Source: CAZXSK01 sp964642855
GTDB lineage: Bacteria; Planctomycetota; Phycisphaerae; SM23-33
Assembly (NCBI GenBank): GCA_964642855.1
Contig: CAZXSK010000010.1
Location: 12,671 to 76,670, forward strand
Length of the DNA stretch: 64,000 nt
Reading direction: 5' to 3'
The translations under genes and the position numbers were made by a program. The notes under the pieces were generated by a model that was given only the letters and a program-made list of their open reading frames with translations, searched no databases and was not told where the DNA came from. Shown here piece by piece: positions 27,035 through 35,495 of the stretch (its first letter is position 1; every line of letters starts with the position of its first letter).

Positions 27035-28179
27035 TTGCCAGACCTCGCCTTCGCTTCGGGCATGGCGACCTGAATCTCCAACTGCTGGTCGGTTGCCTGC
27101 AGTTCGATCTCACCGCCCAGAGCCCGGATGATTCTTCTCGCCCAGGACAGGTCAACGCGATCCAGAATGTTCTTCCCGCTTTGATCCTCGTCGAAGATCC
27201 AGTCCAGATCGCTTTGCCCTGGGGTACCGGCCGGAACCGACACAACCAGCCAGGGATCCAGGTCTCCATCTTCAGATAACTTGGCCGACACGGAGGCTAT
27301 TCTCTCGCCGCGTCCGGTGCGCCTGGCATAATCGAAGGCGAACTCCAGCAGGTTGACCAGCACCTCGCGAACCGTAGCGATCTCCACCCTGACCTCTCCG
27401 ACACGCTCAACGGACCGGTCCACGTGAACCACCCCGGGCCGAACTGATTCTTCCCGGGCAATCCTGGCCGCCTCGCTCACCAGTTCGGCCAGCGGGACCG
27501 ACTCGACGACCCCCCTGGCCCGGACCTCCGGGCTGGCATTGCGGATCATCGCCTCGACCTCATGGGTTATATTGATCAACAGGTCCATCTGGCTTCGTCC
27601 CTGGTCGACCACTCGCATCAGGCGATCGGTCCCAAGGGCCAGATATTCCAGCAGGTCCTCCTTGCGGGAGGCGTCGGTCTCATTACCGGCCAGTTCCAGC
27701 CTGGCTTCCTGCAAATGCTCCAAGGGCACGGAGTTCAGGTCTTCGCGAAGCATCTCCAGTCGTCCGGCCAGCGGAGTCAGCGCGTTGCAGATATCGTGGA
27801 GGAACCGCGAGGAGACCCCGGCCCGGTTGAGCTGGCGAGTTTGGGTGGTCAGGCGTCGGTTGCTCTGGCGAATACGCTGGGCAGCACCATCGAGCGTTTC
27901 CTCCAACTGGCGGATCTCGTCGGAACAACCATATCTTCCGCGTTGACGACGGGCCTGCCCTTTGACATCGGCGGCAAAGTCACTCAGGCGGGCGAGCGGA
28001 ACCACAACGGTTCTTCGCAGCAGAAGATACAGTGTACCGAGCATCACTCCGGACATGGCCAGAGTCATCAGTAATGGAGGGATCGGACGAAATGCCCAGC
28101 GGTTCAGCAGCAGCTCCACGCCGACGCATAGCGCAATGACGCCAAGAATCATAAGACCGAGTTTGGTGCGTATGGACAT
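27031..28179 (-). CDS. Membrane histidine-kinase-like protein with degenerate ATPase domain
   Basis: 382 aa. Two N-terminal membrane helices (about 7-27 and 34-56) with almost no periplasmic loop, a HAMP-like segment (VVPLARLSDFAADV), a coiled coil, then an H-box-like SRFLHDICNALTPLAGRLEML. The H-D-I-x-N-A-L form occurs in some kinases. The ATPase half keeps a partial N-box (REVLVNLLEFAFDYA) in which the usual second Asn is missing, and no DxGxG or GxGxG box is visible. It may be an inactive kinase or an acceptor module. GGAGG sits 3 nt before the ATG. It is the first gene of the four-gene operon. Confidence 0.8.
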   Translation of the reverse strand: MSIRTKLGLMILGVIALCVGVELLLNRWAFRPIPPLLMTLAMSGVMLGTLYLLLRRTVVVPLARLSDFAADVKGQARRQRGRYGCSDEIRQLEETLDGAAQRIRQSNRRLTTQTRQLNRAGVSSRFLHDICNALTPLAGRLEMLREDLNSVPLEHLQEARLELAGNETDASRKEDLLEYLALGTDRLMRVVDQGRSQMDLLINITHEVEAMIRNASPEVRARGVVESVPLAELVSEAARIAREESVRPGVVHVDRSVERVGEVRVEIATVREVLVNLLEFAFDYARRTGRGERIASVSAKLSEDGDLDPWLVVSVPAGTPGQSDLDWIFDEDQSGKNILDRVDLSWARRIIRALGGEIELQATDQQLEIQVAMPEAKARSGK

Positions 28180-28424
28180 CGTCCTCCGGTTCCCTTATAA
28201 GCCCCTATATAATTGCCACTTACGAGCGAGTCATCTGCATACGCGAAGGTCCACGAGCCTGCGGCCGATGCGTAGAGCATTGACGGATCCTCCGGGAGGG
28301 TTCCTGCCCTCCTGCCTGAGCTATCGACATCGGAAAGGGCTACGTTTACTAAGTCGCTGCAAGGAATAGGGATTCTTTGTCATGCCCATTGCCCCTGCAA
28401 GCCTTCCAAGGTACATTCCCACCC

Positions 28425-28904
28425 ATGGCACGCATCGGATTCGGATACGACTCCCATCGCTTCACGTCCGACAGGCCCCTGGTTCTCGGCGGGGTCACAA
28501 TCGACTACGAGCAGGGACTTGCAGGCCACAGCGACGCCGACGTGGTGCTCCATGCTCTGACCGATGCAATCCTTGGAGCCATCGCAGCTGGCGACATCGG
28601 CCAGCAGTTCCCGGACACCGATACTCGTTGGAAAGGCGCTGACTCGACACAGTTCCTTGCCCATGCAGTTGAACTGGCCTGGCAGCAAGGGCTTACCGTC
28701 GCCAACGCCGACATCACCATCCTGGCCGAGGCCCCCACACTCGGACCCGTCAAGAAGCACATCGCCGACCGCATCGGAGGGCTGTTGAACGTCTCAACCG
28801 GCTGCGTGTCCGTCAAGGCCAAGACCGGCGAGGGCATGGACGCGGTGGGGCGAGGCGAAGGGATCGTAGCGATGGCGGCGGTCCTCCTCGAACAACACGG
28901 ATGA
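28425..28904 (+). CDS. ispF: 2-C-methyl-D-erythritol 2,4-cyclodiphosphate synthase
   Basis: 159-aa enzyme of the MEP isoprenoid pathway; converts CDP-ME 2-phosphate to MEcPP with loss of CMP. Metal ligands are in place (D9 and H11 in GYDSH, H43 in VVLHAL), along with the family block GHSDADV and the CDP-binding KAKTGEGMDAVGRGEG near the end. The length is normal. The ATG at 28425 begins MARIGFGYDSH as in homologues; only AAGG about 13 nt upstream resembles a ribosome site. It is divergent from the signalling operon and upstream of cysS. Confidence 0.96.
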   Translation: MARIGFGYDSHRFTSDRPLVLGGVTIDYEQGLAGHSDADVVLHALTDAILGAIAAGDIGQQFPDTDTRWKGADSTQFLAHAVELAWQQGLTVANADITILAEAPTLGPVKKHIADRIGGLLNVSTGCVSVKAKTGEGMDAVGRGEGIVAMAAVLLEQHG

Positions 28905-28912
28905 CTCACCCC

Positions 28913-28940
28913 TTCCACGCTCGGAGGGATCCTGTATAAT
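28913..28940 (+). promoter_or_regulatory. Possible promoter for cysS
   Basis: A perfect -10 TATAAT (28935-28940) preceded by TG, with a weak TTCCAC (28913-28918) 16 nt upstream. Plausible as an internal promoter between ispF and cysS. Confidence 0.45.
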
Positions 28941-29000
28941 CCCCCTCTTGCCAAGCCGTTGTGTTCAGGATAGCAACCCAGCGGCCTACAATGCAGCGAC

Positions 29001-30410
29001 ATGGATACCGATAAGATGGAAACGATCAAGCTCTACAATACCCTCACCCGGAGCAAGGACCCACTCGAAACAATCGAGGAAGGCAAGGTTCGCCTCTACA
29101 CTTGCGGCCCGACGGTCTACAATTACGCCCACATAGGCAATCTGCGGACGTACGTATTTGAAGACGTCCTGAAGCGAGCCCTCCAGCTGGTCGGCTTCGA
29201 GGTCCACCACGTGATGAATGTGACCGACGTAGGCCATCTCACCGATGACGCCGACGCCGGGGAAGACAAAATGGAGAAGGGCGCCCAGCGCGAGGGCAAG
29301 ACGGTCTGGGACATCGCCGAGGAGTACTGGCAGGCCTTCCGGCTGGACCTCCAGAGACTCAACGTCATCGAGCCGACCGTGTGGTGCAAGGCCACCGAAC
29401 ACATCGAGGAGCAGATCGACCAGGTCCGAGCCCTTGAGCAGAAAGGCTATACCTACATCATCGACGATGGCGTGTATTTCGACACGTCCAAGCTGGACGA
29501 CTACGGCAAGCTTGCCCGGCTGGACATAGAGAACCTCAGGGCCGGCGCCCGCATCGAAATGGTCCAGGGGAAACGAAACCCCACGGACTTTGCCCTGTGG
29601 AAGTTCTCGCCGAAAGACAAACAGCGTCAGATGGAATGGCCCAGCCCGTGGGGCAAGGGGTTCCCCGGCTGGCACATCGAGTGCTCCGCGATGGCGATGA
29701 AGTATCTCGGCGAGAGGCTGGACATTCACTGCGGCGGGATCGACCACATCCCGGTTCACCATACCAACGAGATCGCCCAGGCAGAGGCAGCGATCGGCCA
29801 CAAGTGGTGCAACTGGTGGATGCACGGCGAATTCCTGACTTCCGGAGAGAAGATGAGCAAATCGTCAGGCGAGTTCCTGACACTCCAGTTGCTGGTCGAC
29901 AGGGGCTACGAACCGCTGGCGTACCGCCTGTTCCTTCTCGGCGCGCATTACCGGCAGCAACTTGCCTTTTCGTGGGAAGGCCTCGACTCCGCGACAAGCG
30001 CCTACTCTCGGTTAAGATCGGCCGTCTGCGAGCTTCGGGCTGAGCAGACCGGCCCGGGCCAGCCGATAGACCAACACATGGAGGCCTTCACCCAAGCGGT
30101 CAAGGACGACCTGAACATGCCCCGCGCCCTGGCGGCCATGTGGAACGCCCTCAAGGACACCAGCGCATCCAGTGACGACCTCTACGCCACCCTTCTGAAA
30201 ATGGACGAAGTCCTCGGGCTGGGCTTGGCCGTAATGGAACCAACCGAACTGGGTATCGGCGAAGACGAGATCCGTGCCCTGATCGACGAGCGAGAGCAGG
30301 CCCGAGCCAACAAAGACTACGCCCGGGCCGATGCCATCCGCGACGAACTCGCCGAGAAGGGAATCGAGATCAAGGATTCTCCCGAGGGCACGACCTGGAA
30401 GCAGAAATAG
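29001..30410 (+). CDS. cysS: Cysteinyl-tRNA synthetase
   Basis: 469-aa class I aminoacyl-tRNA synthetase that charges tRNA-Cys. The HIGH-type motif is HIGN (residues 44-47) and KMSKS is at 284-288. Zinc ligands are visible in YTCGPTVY, in GWHIECSAM and in the following DIHCGGIDHIPVHHTNE. The C-terminal helical domain ends AIRDELAEKGIEIKDSPEGTTW, typical of CysS. A second ATG five codons in (29016) could be the real start; neither has a strong Shine-Dalgarno. Confidence 0.97.
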   Translation: MDTDKMETIKLYNTLTRSKDPLETIEEGKVRLYTCGPTVYNYAHIGNLRTYVFEDVLKRALQLVGFEVHHVMNVTDVGHLTDDADAGEDKMEKGAQREGKTVWDIAEEYWQAFRLDLQRLNVIEPTVWCKATEHIEEQIDQVRALEQKGYTYIIDDGVYFDTSKLDDYGKLARLDIENLRAGARIEMVQGKRNPTDFALWKFSPKDKQRQMEWPSPWGKGFPGWHIECSAMAMKYLGERLDIHCGGIDHIPVHHTNEIAQAEAAIGHKWCNWWMHGEFLTSGEKMSKSSGEFLTLQLLVDRGYEPLAYRLFLLGAHYRQQLAFSWEGLDSATSAYSRLRSAVCELRAEQTGPGQPIDQHMEAFTQAVKDDLNMPRALAAMWNALKDTSASSDDLYATLLKMDEVLGLGLAVMEPTELGIGEDEIRALIDEREQARANKDYARADAIRDELAEKGIEIKDSPEGTTWKQK

Positions 30411-30471
30411 CGGGCGCTCAGGACTCAGGAAGCTCTACCGGACCAGACCATGCCTGTGGTACAACCACCCC

Positions 30472-30960
30472 ATGGTCGACAAGAGCACCTATCGCGTACT
30501 GGGGATCGATCCGGGCCTGAACATCACCGGATATGGGGCCGTCGACTTCGACGGCCGGGATTTCCGCGTCATCGAAGCCGGGACCATTCAGACCGACCGC
30601 AAGGCTTCCCTCGCACGTCGAATCGAACAGATCCACGTTGACCTGACGGAAATCCTGGGTGACCTCCAGCCCGATGCCATGGCCGTCGAGAAGCTCTACG
30701 CACATTACCGGCATCCCCGGACTTCGATTCTCATGGGCCATGCGCGCGGGGTCATTCTCCTGGCTGCGAGTCAGGCGAATGTCGCCCTGCGAGATCTTCC
30801 CGCGACCGAGATCAAAAAGAACCTCACCGGCAATGGGCACGCCACCAAACACCAGATGCAACGGGCGATTCAGTCGGCACTGTCGCTGCAGGAGCTGCCC
30901 AGCCCACCGGACGTGGCCGACGCCCTGGCGGTCGCGCTGTGTGCGTGCAGGAAGGTCTAG
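30472..30960 (+). CDS. ruvC: Holliday-junction resolvase RuvC
   Basis: 162-aa dimeric endonuclease that cuts Holliday junctions moved by RuvAB. Acidic active site: D13 in GIDPG, E73 in AVEKLY, and D147/D150 in PPDVADALAVA. The usual H-x-x-D appears here as D-x-x-D. The ATG at 30472 gives the standard length; the earlier in-frame ATG would add 47 unrelated residues overlapping cysS. It heads the ruvC-ruvA-ruvB order, 98 nt before ruvA. Confidence 0.95.
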   Translation: MVDKSTYRVLGIDPGLNITGYGAVDFDGRDFRVIEAGTIQTDRKASLARRIEQIHVDLTEILGDLQPDAMAVEKLYAHYRHPRTSILMGHARGVILLAASQANVALRDLPATEIKKNLTGNGHATKHQMQRAIQSALSLQELPSPPDVADALAVALCACRKV

Positions 30961-31058
30961 TGACTCTGCAGAGAAGCGGAGCGAAATCCCACGGATCGGC
31001 TTCAGAAGCGTTGAAAACGATTCGCACTTTGTTAGGATAGGCTCCAACGGAGCCAGGC

Positions 31059-31685
31059 ATGATCTCACGCATATCGGGAAGACTGGAAGAAATCGCCGAC
31101 GGAGCGGTGCAGCTCGACACGGGAAGCGGCCTGTGGTACGAAGTGCTTGCTCCCGCCTGCGACATCGAGAAACTCACGCGGCGCCTTGGCCAGGAGGTCG
31201 TGCTCTTCACGATCCACTACTTCGAAGGCGACCCTTCCCACGGCCAGCAGACGCCCCGCTTGATCGGCTTCCTGAACGATACCGATCGCGACTTTTTCCG
31301 CCTGTTCACAACGGTCAAAGGCATCGGGATTCGTAAGGCGCTGCGAGCTCTGGTGCGCCCCCCCGCTGAAGTAGCCGGCGCCATCGGAGGTAAGGATGCC
31401 AAGTTCCTCAAATCTCTGCCCGAAATCGGTCAGCGGACCGCAGAACGCATCATTACCGAACTCCATGACAAAGTCGAAGCCTTTGGGACGACTGCTTCAA
31501 CCGGCGAACAAGCGGGCGAACTCAGTGAAGCCGCCCAGGAGGCGATTTCTGTTCTGGTCCAACTCGGGGAGCGCCATGCCGATGCAGCTGCACTGGTGGA
31601 GCGGGTCATGAATGTTTCTCCGGATGCCTCCGAACCGCAGGAGATTATCCAGTTGGTCTACCGACTCAAGGCAGGAGCAAAATAG
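31059..31685 (+). CDS. ruvA: Holliday-junction branch-migration protein RuvA
   Basis: 208 aa. Binds the four-way junction as a tetramer and recruits RuvB. An N-terminal OB fold (MISRISGRLEEI, HYFEGDPSHGQQTPRLIGFL) is followed by paired helix-hairpin-helix motifs (TVKGIGIRKALRAL and SLPEIGQRTAERIITEL). A C-terminal RuvB-binding domain (AAQEAISVLVQLGERHADAAALV) completes it. The stop is immediately followed by the ruvB ATG, so the two are coupled. Confidence 0.95.
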   Translation: MISRISGRLEEIADGAVQLDTGSGLWYEVLAPACDIEKLTRRLGQEVVLFTIHYFEGDPSHGQQTPRLIGFLNDTDRDFFRLFTTVKGIGIRKALRALVRPPAEVAGAIGGKDAKFLKSLPEIGQRTAERIITELHDKVEAFGTTASTGEQAGELSEAAQEAISVLVQLGERHADAAALVERVMNVSPDASEPQEIIQLVYRLKAGAK

Positions 31686-32759
31686 ATGGCCCGGCAGAAG
31701 ATCCTCTCCCAGCAGAGCACCGGCGCAGACGACGAGAAGCTCAACGTCGCGCTGCGCCCCGAAACGCTGGACCAATGCATTGGGGCCGAGGAACTTCTGG
31801 AGAAACTCCGTATCGCAATTCAGGCGGCGCGCCAGCGCGAGGAACCCATGGAGCACGTGCTCCTGCATGGCCCGCCGGGCCTGGGCAAGACGACTCTGGC
31901 CTACGTTATCGCCCACGAGATGGGCTCGACCATCAAGGTTACCTCAGGCCCGGCGCTGACCAGACCCAGCGACCTGATCGGCATTCTGACGAATCTCGAA
32001 AGCAAAGACGTACTGTTCATCGACGAGATTCACCGTCTCTCCTCTGCTGTGGAGGAGTACGTCTATCCGGCGATGGAAGACTACAAGGTCGACTTCGTCG
32101 TTGACTCCGGCATGCACAGCCGGACGATCAACCTTCCACTCCAGCCGTTCACGCTGATCGGCGCAACCACCCGCGCAGGCCTGCTGAGCCCGCCTCTTCG
32201 GACGCGATTCGGCATCAACCATCACCTGGAGTTCTGGTCGTCCGAAGACCTGCTCGCCCGCTGTCGGATGAGCGCGGGCATGCTCAGAATTGACTCCGAT
32301 CCGGCTGCTCTGGAAATGCTCGCCGGACGGGCTCGCGGCACCCCTCGGATTGCCAATCGTCTGCTTCGACGCTGCAGGGACTATGCCCAGGTGAGAGGCA
32401 ACGGCAGGTTGACCGTCGAAAGCGTCCAAGCCGCTCTGAAGCTTGAAGGCATCGACGAGATTGGCCTGGACGAACTCGATCGCAAGTTCCTGCGTACCAT
32501 CGCCACCACGTACCACGGCGGGCCGGTGGGCATCGAAGCGGTCGCTGCAACGCTTGGCGAGGAAACCGACACCCTCGTAGACGTCGTCGAACCGTTCCTG
32601 CTGCAGCAGGGCATGCTCGCAAGAACCCGTCGAGGCCGGCAGCTTACCCGCCAGGCGTGGAAGCATCTCGACATGAAGCCCCCCGCGGACCTGCCGGGCC
32701 CGGCGAAGCCGCTGTTTGGCGAAACCCGTAGCGACGACGAAGAGGCCGTCGAGGACTGA
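31686..32759 (+). CDS. ruvB: Holliday-junction helicase motor RuvB
   Basis: 357-aa AAA+ ATPase that pumps DNA through the RuvA-junction complex. Walker [11 protein letters not shown] (residues 61-70), Walker B FIDEIH (111-116), sensor/Arg-finger block [16 protein letters not shown], and the C-terminal winged helix ([14 protein letters not shown] [21 protein letters not shown]). Slightly longer than E. coli RuvB owing to an acidic tail. It starts directly at the ruvA stop. A rubredoxin gene follows 11 nt later and may be cotranscribed. Confidence 0.98.
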   Translation: MARQKILSQQSTGADDEKLNVALRPETLDQCIGAEELLEKLRIAIQAARQREEPMEHVLLHGPPGLGKTTLAYVIAHEMGSTIKVTSGPALTRPSDLIGILTNLESKDVLFIDEIHRLSSAVEEYVYPAMEDYKVDFVVDSGMHSRTINLPLQPFTLIGATTRAGLLSPPLRTRFGINHHLEFWSSEDLLARCRMSAGMLRIDSDPAALEMLAGRARGTPRIANRLLRRCRDYAQVRGNGRLTVESVQAALKLEGIDEIGLDELDRKFLRTIATTYHGGPVGIEAVAATLGEETDTLVDVVEPFLLQQGMLARTRRGRQLTRQAWKHLDMKPPADLPGPAKPLFGETRSDDEEAVED

Positions 32760-32770
32760 AGGCATTGATC

Positions 32771-33085
32771 ATGTCAGGTCACCGCGTCACTCGAAGAGGC
32801 TTCCTGAATGCGACGGCAAAGGTGACTGTCGCCGCCCTGCTCGCACGCTGGCTGACCGGTTGCAGCGAGGAAGACCCTCCCCGCCAACTACCCAAGCCGC
32901 CCAATGACACCGTCCCGCCTGAACAGCGCAGGTACCGCTGCAGATCGTGCGGATACACTTATGATCCAGCCGAGGGCGACCCCCAACACGGTCAGCCGGC
33001 TGGCACTGCGTTCGCCGACCTGCCCCAGACCTGGACATGCCCCGATTGCGGGGCCAGGAAGAGCGAATTCTATCCTGTTACCTGA
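32771..33085 (+). CDS. Rubredoxin with Tat signal and lipobox
   Basis: 104 aa. The N-terminus has a twin-arginine signal ([21 protein letters not shown]) ending in a lipobox-like LTGC, so the protein should be exported folded and lipid-anchored at Cys30 or so. After a Pro-rich linker comes a complete rubredoxin: [16 protein letters not shown] and [13 protein letters not shown], both CxxC pairs binding one Fe. The ATG at 32771 has GAAGG 8 nt upstream. Rubredoxins are normally cytoplasmic electron carriers, so the exported form is unusual. It lies 11 nt after ruvB. Confidence 0.9.
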   Translation: MSGHRVTRRGFLNATAKVTVAALLARWLTGCSEEDPPRQLPKPPNDTVPPEQRRYRCRSCGYTYDPAEGDPQHGQPAGTAFADLPQTWTCPDCGARKSEFYPVT

Positions 33086-33094
33086 AAAGTTCCG

Positions 33095-33289
33095 CTACAG
33101 ATTCCATGCCTTGGCAAACGCCGCGAAGCTGCGATCGTAGGACTTCTCTGCTTCGGGAGGAAAGCAGCATCCTGGCAATTGCCTGCTCTTGAGGTGGTAT
33201 TGCAGGCAATCGCAGCAAACGCCCTGGCGCCCGCATGAGGTATACGTGCATCCGCAGAACTCCAGATTCTGCTGTTTCTTGCACTCCAT
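33095..33289 (-). CDS. Small cysteine-rich protein (DUF6485-like)
   Basis: 64 aa beginning MECKKQQNLEFCGCTYTSC and rich in Cys (ten of 64), including CxC and CCxC (CCDC) pairs. It ends PEAEKSYDRSFAAFAKAW. From memory this pattern matches the small DUF6485 family, presumed metal-binding, with no known function. The ATG has GGAG 7 nt upstream. It lies 29 nt downstream of the SixA gene on the same strand and converges on the rubredoxin gene with a 9-nt gap. A longer reading upstream is antisense-like and overlaps SixA. Confidence 0.8.
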   Translation of the reverse strand: MECKKQQNLEFCGCTYTSCGRQGVCCDCLQYHLKSRQLPGCCFPPEAEKSYDRSFAAFAKAWNL

Positions 33290-33318
33290 ATGACATCTCC
33301 TCGAGGTCTTGGGCCCAC

Positions 33319-33822
33319 TCAGGCAAGCCTGGCCAGCATGGCCAGCTGCTCGCGGTGCATCAGCCAGCGCAACTGGGTCTTGAGACCGATCTTCTTGGTT
33401 CGGAGCCTGACACACCCCGCCCCCGCTTTGCTTAGAGAGGTGCCGATATCGTCCGCCGCGGCGGTAAGATAGGCCAGGCAATGGTCCAGGGACGGCGCAT
33501 GGCCGACGACAGCGACCACGTCGAGCTTCTCGTCCATCAGCCGCAGCACGTGATCGGCGAGGGCTTCTGGGTTCCCCGGCGGGCTGAGCGCTTCTTCCTC
33601 TTTCGGTCCGTTCAACCCGCAGGTCTCGGCGACGATCTCAGCCGTCTGTCTTGCGCGCGTCAACGGGCTGGTGAGCACCGTCTGGGGAACGCAATCGATC
33701 ACCTTCAGGGCACGGGCGGTGTTGCGGGATTCTTCCCTTCCCGCATCGGTGAGCTCCCGCGCAGCATCGCCGTTTTCCCGAGCAGGCTCTGCGGTTGCGT
33801 GTCGGATGAACAGCACATCCAT
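33319..33822 (-). CDS. sixA: Phosphohistidine phosphatase SixA-like
   Basis: 167-aa member of the histidine phosphatase superfamily. The phospho-acceptor motif is IRHATA (R7, H8), with further catalytic positions in SPLTRARQTAEIV (Arg) and VVGHAPSLD (His). SixA removes phosphate from His of HPt domains or PTS proteins. Both kinds occur elsewhere in this window (hybrid kinase HPt, EIIA fusion), but a link is only inferred. The length and the RHA variant are normal for SixA. Confidence 0.92.
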   Translation of the reverse strand: MDVLFIRHATAEPARENGDAARELTDAGREESRNTARALKVIDCVPQTVLTSPLTRARQTAEIVAETCGLNGPKEEEALSPPGNPEALADHVLRLMDEKLDVVAVVGHAPSLDHCLAYLTAAADDIGTSLSKAGAGCVRLRTKKIGLKTQLRWLMHREQLAMLARLA

Positions 33823-33950
33823 GATGTCGCTCCTTTTTCTGTCTTACCCCGTCGGGGGGATTCTATCGCTCCCGCTGCTGCGCGTCCAGCCGAGGGGGGC
33901 TCTTGGGTGGGAGTTCCGCCTGGCACGGAAGATTTTCCGAACTTTCCCTA

Positions 33951-33979
33951 TTTACATGCAAAGTACTTTGTTGTACAAA
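33951..33979 (+). promoter_or_regulatory. Promoter of the wHTH/CreD operon
   Basis: TTTACA (33951-33956), 17-nt spacer, TACAAA (33974-33979). The -35 matches consensus at five of six positions; the -10 is weaker. A palindrome occupies the spacer. Confidence 0.55.
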
Positions 33980-33981
33980 GT
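33959..33981. promoter_or_regulatory. Operator-like overlapping palindromes in the promoter
   Basis: CAAAGTACTTTG (33959-33970) is a perfect 12-bp palindrome. It overlaps a second one, ACTTTGT-TGT-ACAAAGT (33965-33981), with perfect 7-bp arms. Both fall between and onto the -35/-10 elements, the place a repressor would sit. The winged-helix regulator encoded in the same operon is the natural candidate to bind them. Confidence 0.55.
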
Positions 33982-33999
33982 GAATGTCGGAATTTACCG

Positions 34000-34449
34000 A
34001 TGACATCATGGACTGCCGAGATAGACCCCGACGATCAGGCCGGAATCTCAAGCCCCCAACAAGAGAATCAACCCATGTATGAGCTGATTGAGAGAAACCC
34101 GGGACTGGACCAACTGGCAGAACGAGTAGGCCTGCTTCTACGGGAAGTCTGGACGGCCGGAACCATCGTGGGGATCTCAGGGGCGCTGCTGATCAGCGGC
34201 TTGATCACACTGCGGATACGCCTGGGGACTAGCGAGGGCCTCCACAAGGTTCACCCACACCTGCTGTGGCTGGCCGTTCGCCTCCTTGCGGGATGGTCCG
34301 CGTCAGCACTTGCCCTGTCCCCAAGACCCTTGAAGCTCATCGTAGCAGGGATTGCAGCTGTACTGGTTCCTAAGACGGTCATCGCCGTCGCCGACCACTC
34401 CGGCGTGTTGGCGGTCCGCCAGGTCCTGCTGGAGCGAGGAAAGAGCTAG
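34000..34449 (+). CDS. Small membrane protein, first gene of the wHTH/CreD operon
   Basis: 149 aa with three hydrophobic segments (near VWTAGTIVGISGALLISGLITL, LLWLAVRLLAGWSASALAL and LKLIVAGIAAVLVPKTVIAV). No family recognised. The start at 34000 lies about 14 nt after the predicted transcription start; an in-frame ATG at 34075 would give 124 aa and keeps all helices. Neither has a strong ribosome site. It precedes the 34485 gene by 35 nt. Confidence 0.65.
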   Translation: MTSWTAEIDPDDQAGISSPQQENQPMYELIERNPGLDQLAERVGLLLREVWTAGTIVGISGALLISGLITLRIRLGTSEGLHKVHPHLLWLAVRLLAGWSASALALSPRPLKLIVAGIAAVLVPKTVIAVADHSGVLAVRQVLLERGKS

Positions 34450-34484
34450 ACAGACCGAATCACTGGAAGACAAGCGAGAGACGC

Positions 34485-35120
34485 ATGAATCCACAGAAAG
34501 CTGCGGAAGAAATCAAAACGATCCGGGCATTGATGGAGCGCCCGGTCCGCTACTCCACCCAGAGCGGCGTGGCAGGTATCGTTGCGGGGCTTATTGCCCT
34601 GTGTGGCCTGGCGGGCGACTGGCTTCTGTACACATCCATCCTCGACCTTGAAACTCGCCTGCTCGCAACCATGGGTATGTGGGCGTGGGTCTTCGTCGCC
34701 GCGCTGGTGGCCGTGCTCGCGCTGACGCGGATCCGCGAAAGGCGACAAGGGATGCCCATCTGGTCGTCGGTCAAGAAGCGGATCCTCCTGACCATCCTTC
34801 CGCCATTCGTCGCAGGGGCGGGGCTGACCCTGGCTATCGTCTACCACTGGTACGTTCAGGACACCCCCAACAGCTGGCACCTGATCCCGCCTGTCTGGAT
34901 GCTCTTCTACGGCGTGGCATGCTGGCAGGTAGGCGAGTTCTCGACCGTAGAAATCCGTGTAATGGGAGCGGCGTTCATCGCTGCAGGACTGGTCACCGCG
35001 CTGCTGTTCCCCGTGGGGTTCCTCTGTGGCGTCTGGATGCCGTACATCACGCTGGGTGCTACGTTCGGGGGATTCCACCTGGTCTATGGCGTGGCCGTCC
35101 TGATCCGCCATGGCGGCTGA
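34485..35120 (+). CDS. Polytopic membrane protein of unknown function
   Basis: 211 aa with about six membrane helices and a soluble N-terminus MNPQKAAEEIKTIRALMERPVRYST. The same type of protein next to a winged-helix regulator and CreD is something I recall from other genomes, so it may sense envelope state for the regulator; that role is inferred. A GAGAG stretch precedes the ATG. The regulator begins 17 nt after its stop, so they are likely cotranscribed. Confidence 0.75.
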   Translation: MNPQKAAEEIKTIRALMERPVRYSTQSGVAGIVAGLIALCGLAGDWLLYTSILDLETRLLATMGMWAWVFVAALVAVLALTRIRERRQGMPIWSSVKKRILLTILPPFVAGAGLTLAIVYHWYVQDTPNSWHLIPPVWMLFYGVACWQVGEFSTVEIRVMGAAFIAAGLVTALLFPVGFLCGVWMPYITLGATFGGFHLVYGVAVLIRHGG

Positions 35121-35137
35121 AGCAGGGAGACACACCC

Positions 35138-35443
35138 CTGGCCGAGAGACCACACAACCAGATCGACAGCACCATACACCAGCGAACGCGCCTGGCGATC
35201 ATGGCCACGCTGGCGGGTGTCGACGGGATGGAGTTCAACGAGCTCAAGGCCCAACTGGGGCTGACCGACGGGAATCTCTCGACCCACCTCAGTTCGCTGG
35301 AAAAGGCTGGATACGTGCATATCGAGAAGGGTTTCCGTGGCAAGAAGCCTGTGACCACGGTCCGGCAGACGCCGACAGGACGGCGCGCCATGGAAAGTTA
35401 TGTTCGCCTCCTGCAGGGCATTTTGGACCAGGCCAAGGGCTGA
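35138..35443 (+). CDS. Winged-helix transcriptional regulator (ArsR/MarR-like), probable CTG start
   Basis: 101 aa. A winged helix-turn-helix with RTRLAIMATLAG (helix 1), MEFNELKAQLGLTDGNLSTHLSSLEKAGYV (helices 2-3) and a wing of KGFRGKKPVTTVRQTPTGRRAM. This is typical of the small transcriptional regulators that accompany uncharacterised membrane genes. No ATG, GTG or TTG opens the domain: the first ATG (35200) would remove helix 1. CTG at 35138 has GGGAG 8 nt upstream and is the best candidate. It probably represses its own operon via the palindromes upstream. Confidence 0.8.
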   Translation: MAERPHNQIDSTIHQRTRLAIMATLAGVDGMEFNELKAQLGLTDGNLSTHLSSLEKAGYVHIEKGFRGKKPVTTVRQTPTGRRAMESYVRLLQGILDQAKG

Positions 35444-35495
35444 ACGGAAGACAGACGAGTCGACAACACCATATACGAGAGGACAGGAGACTGAC

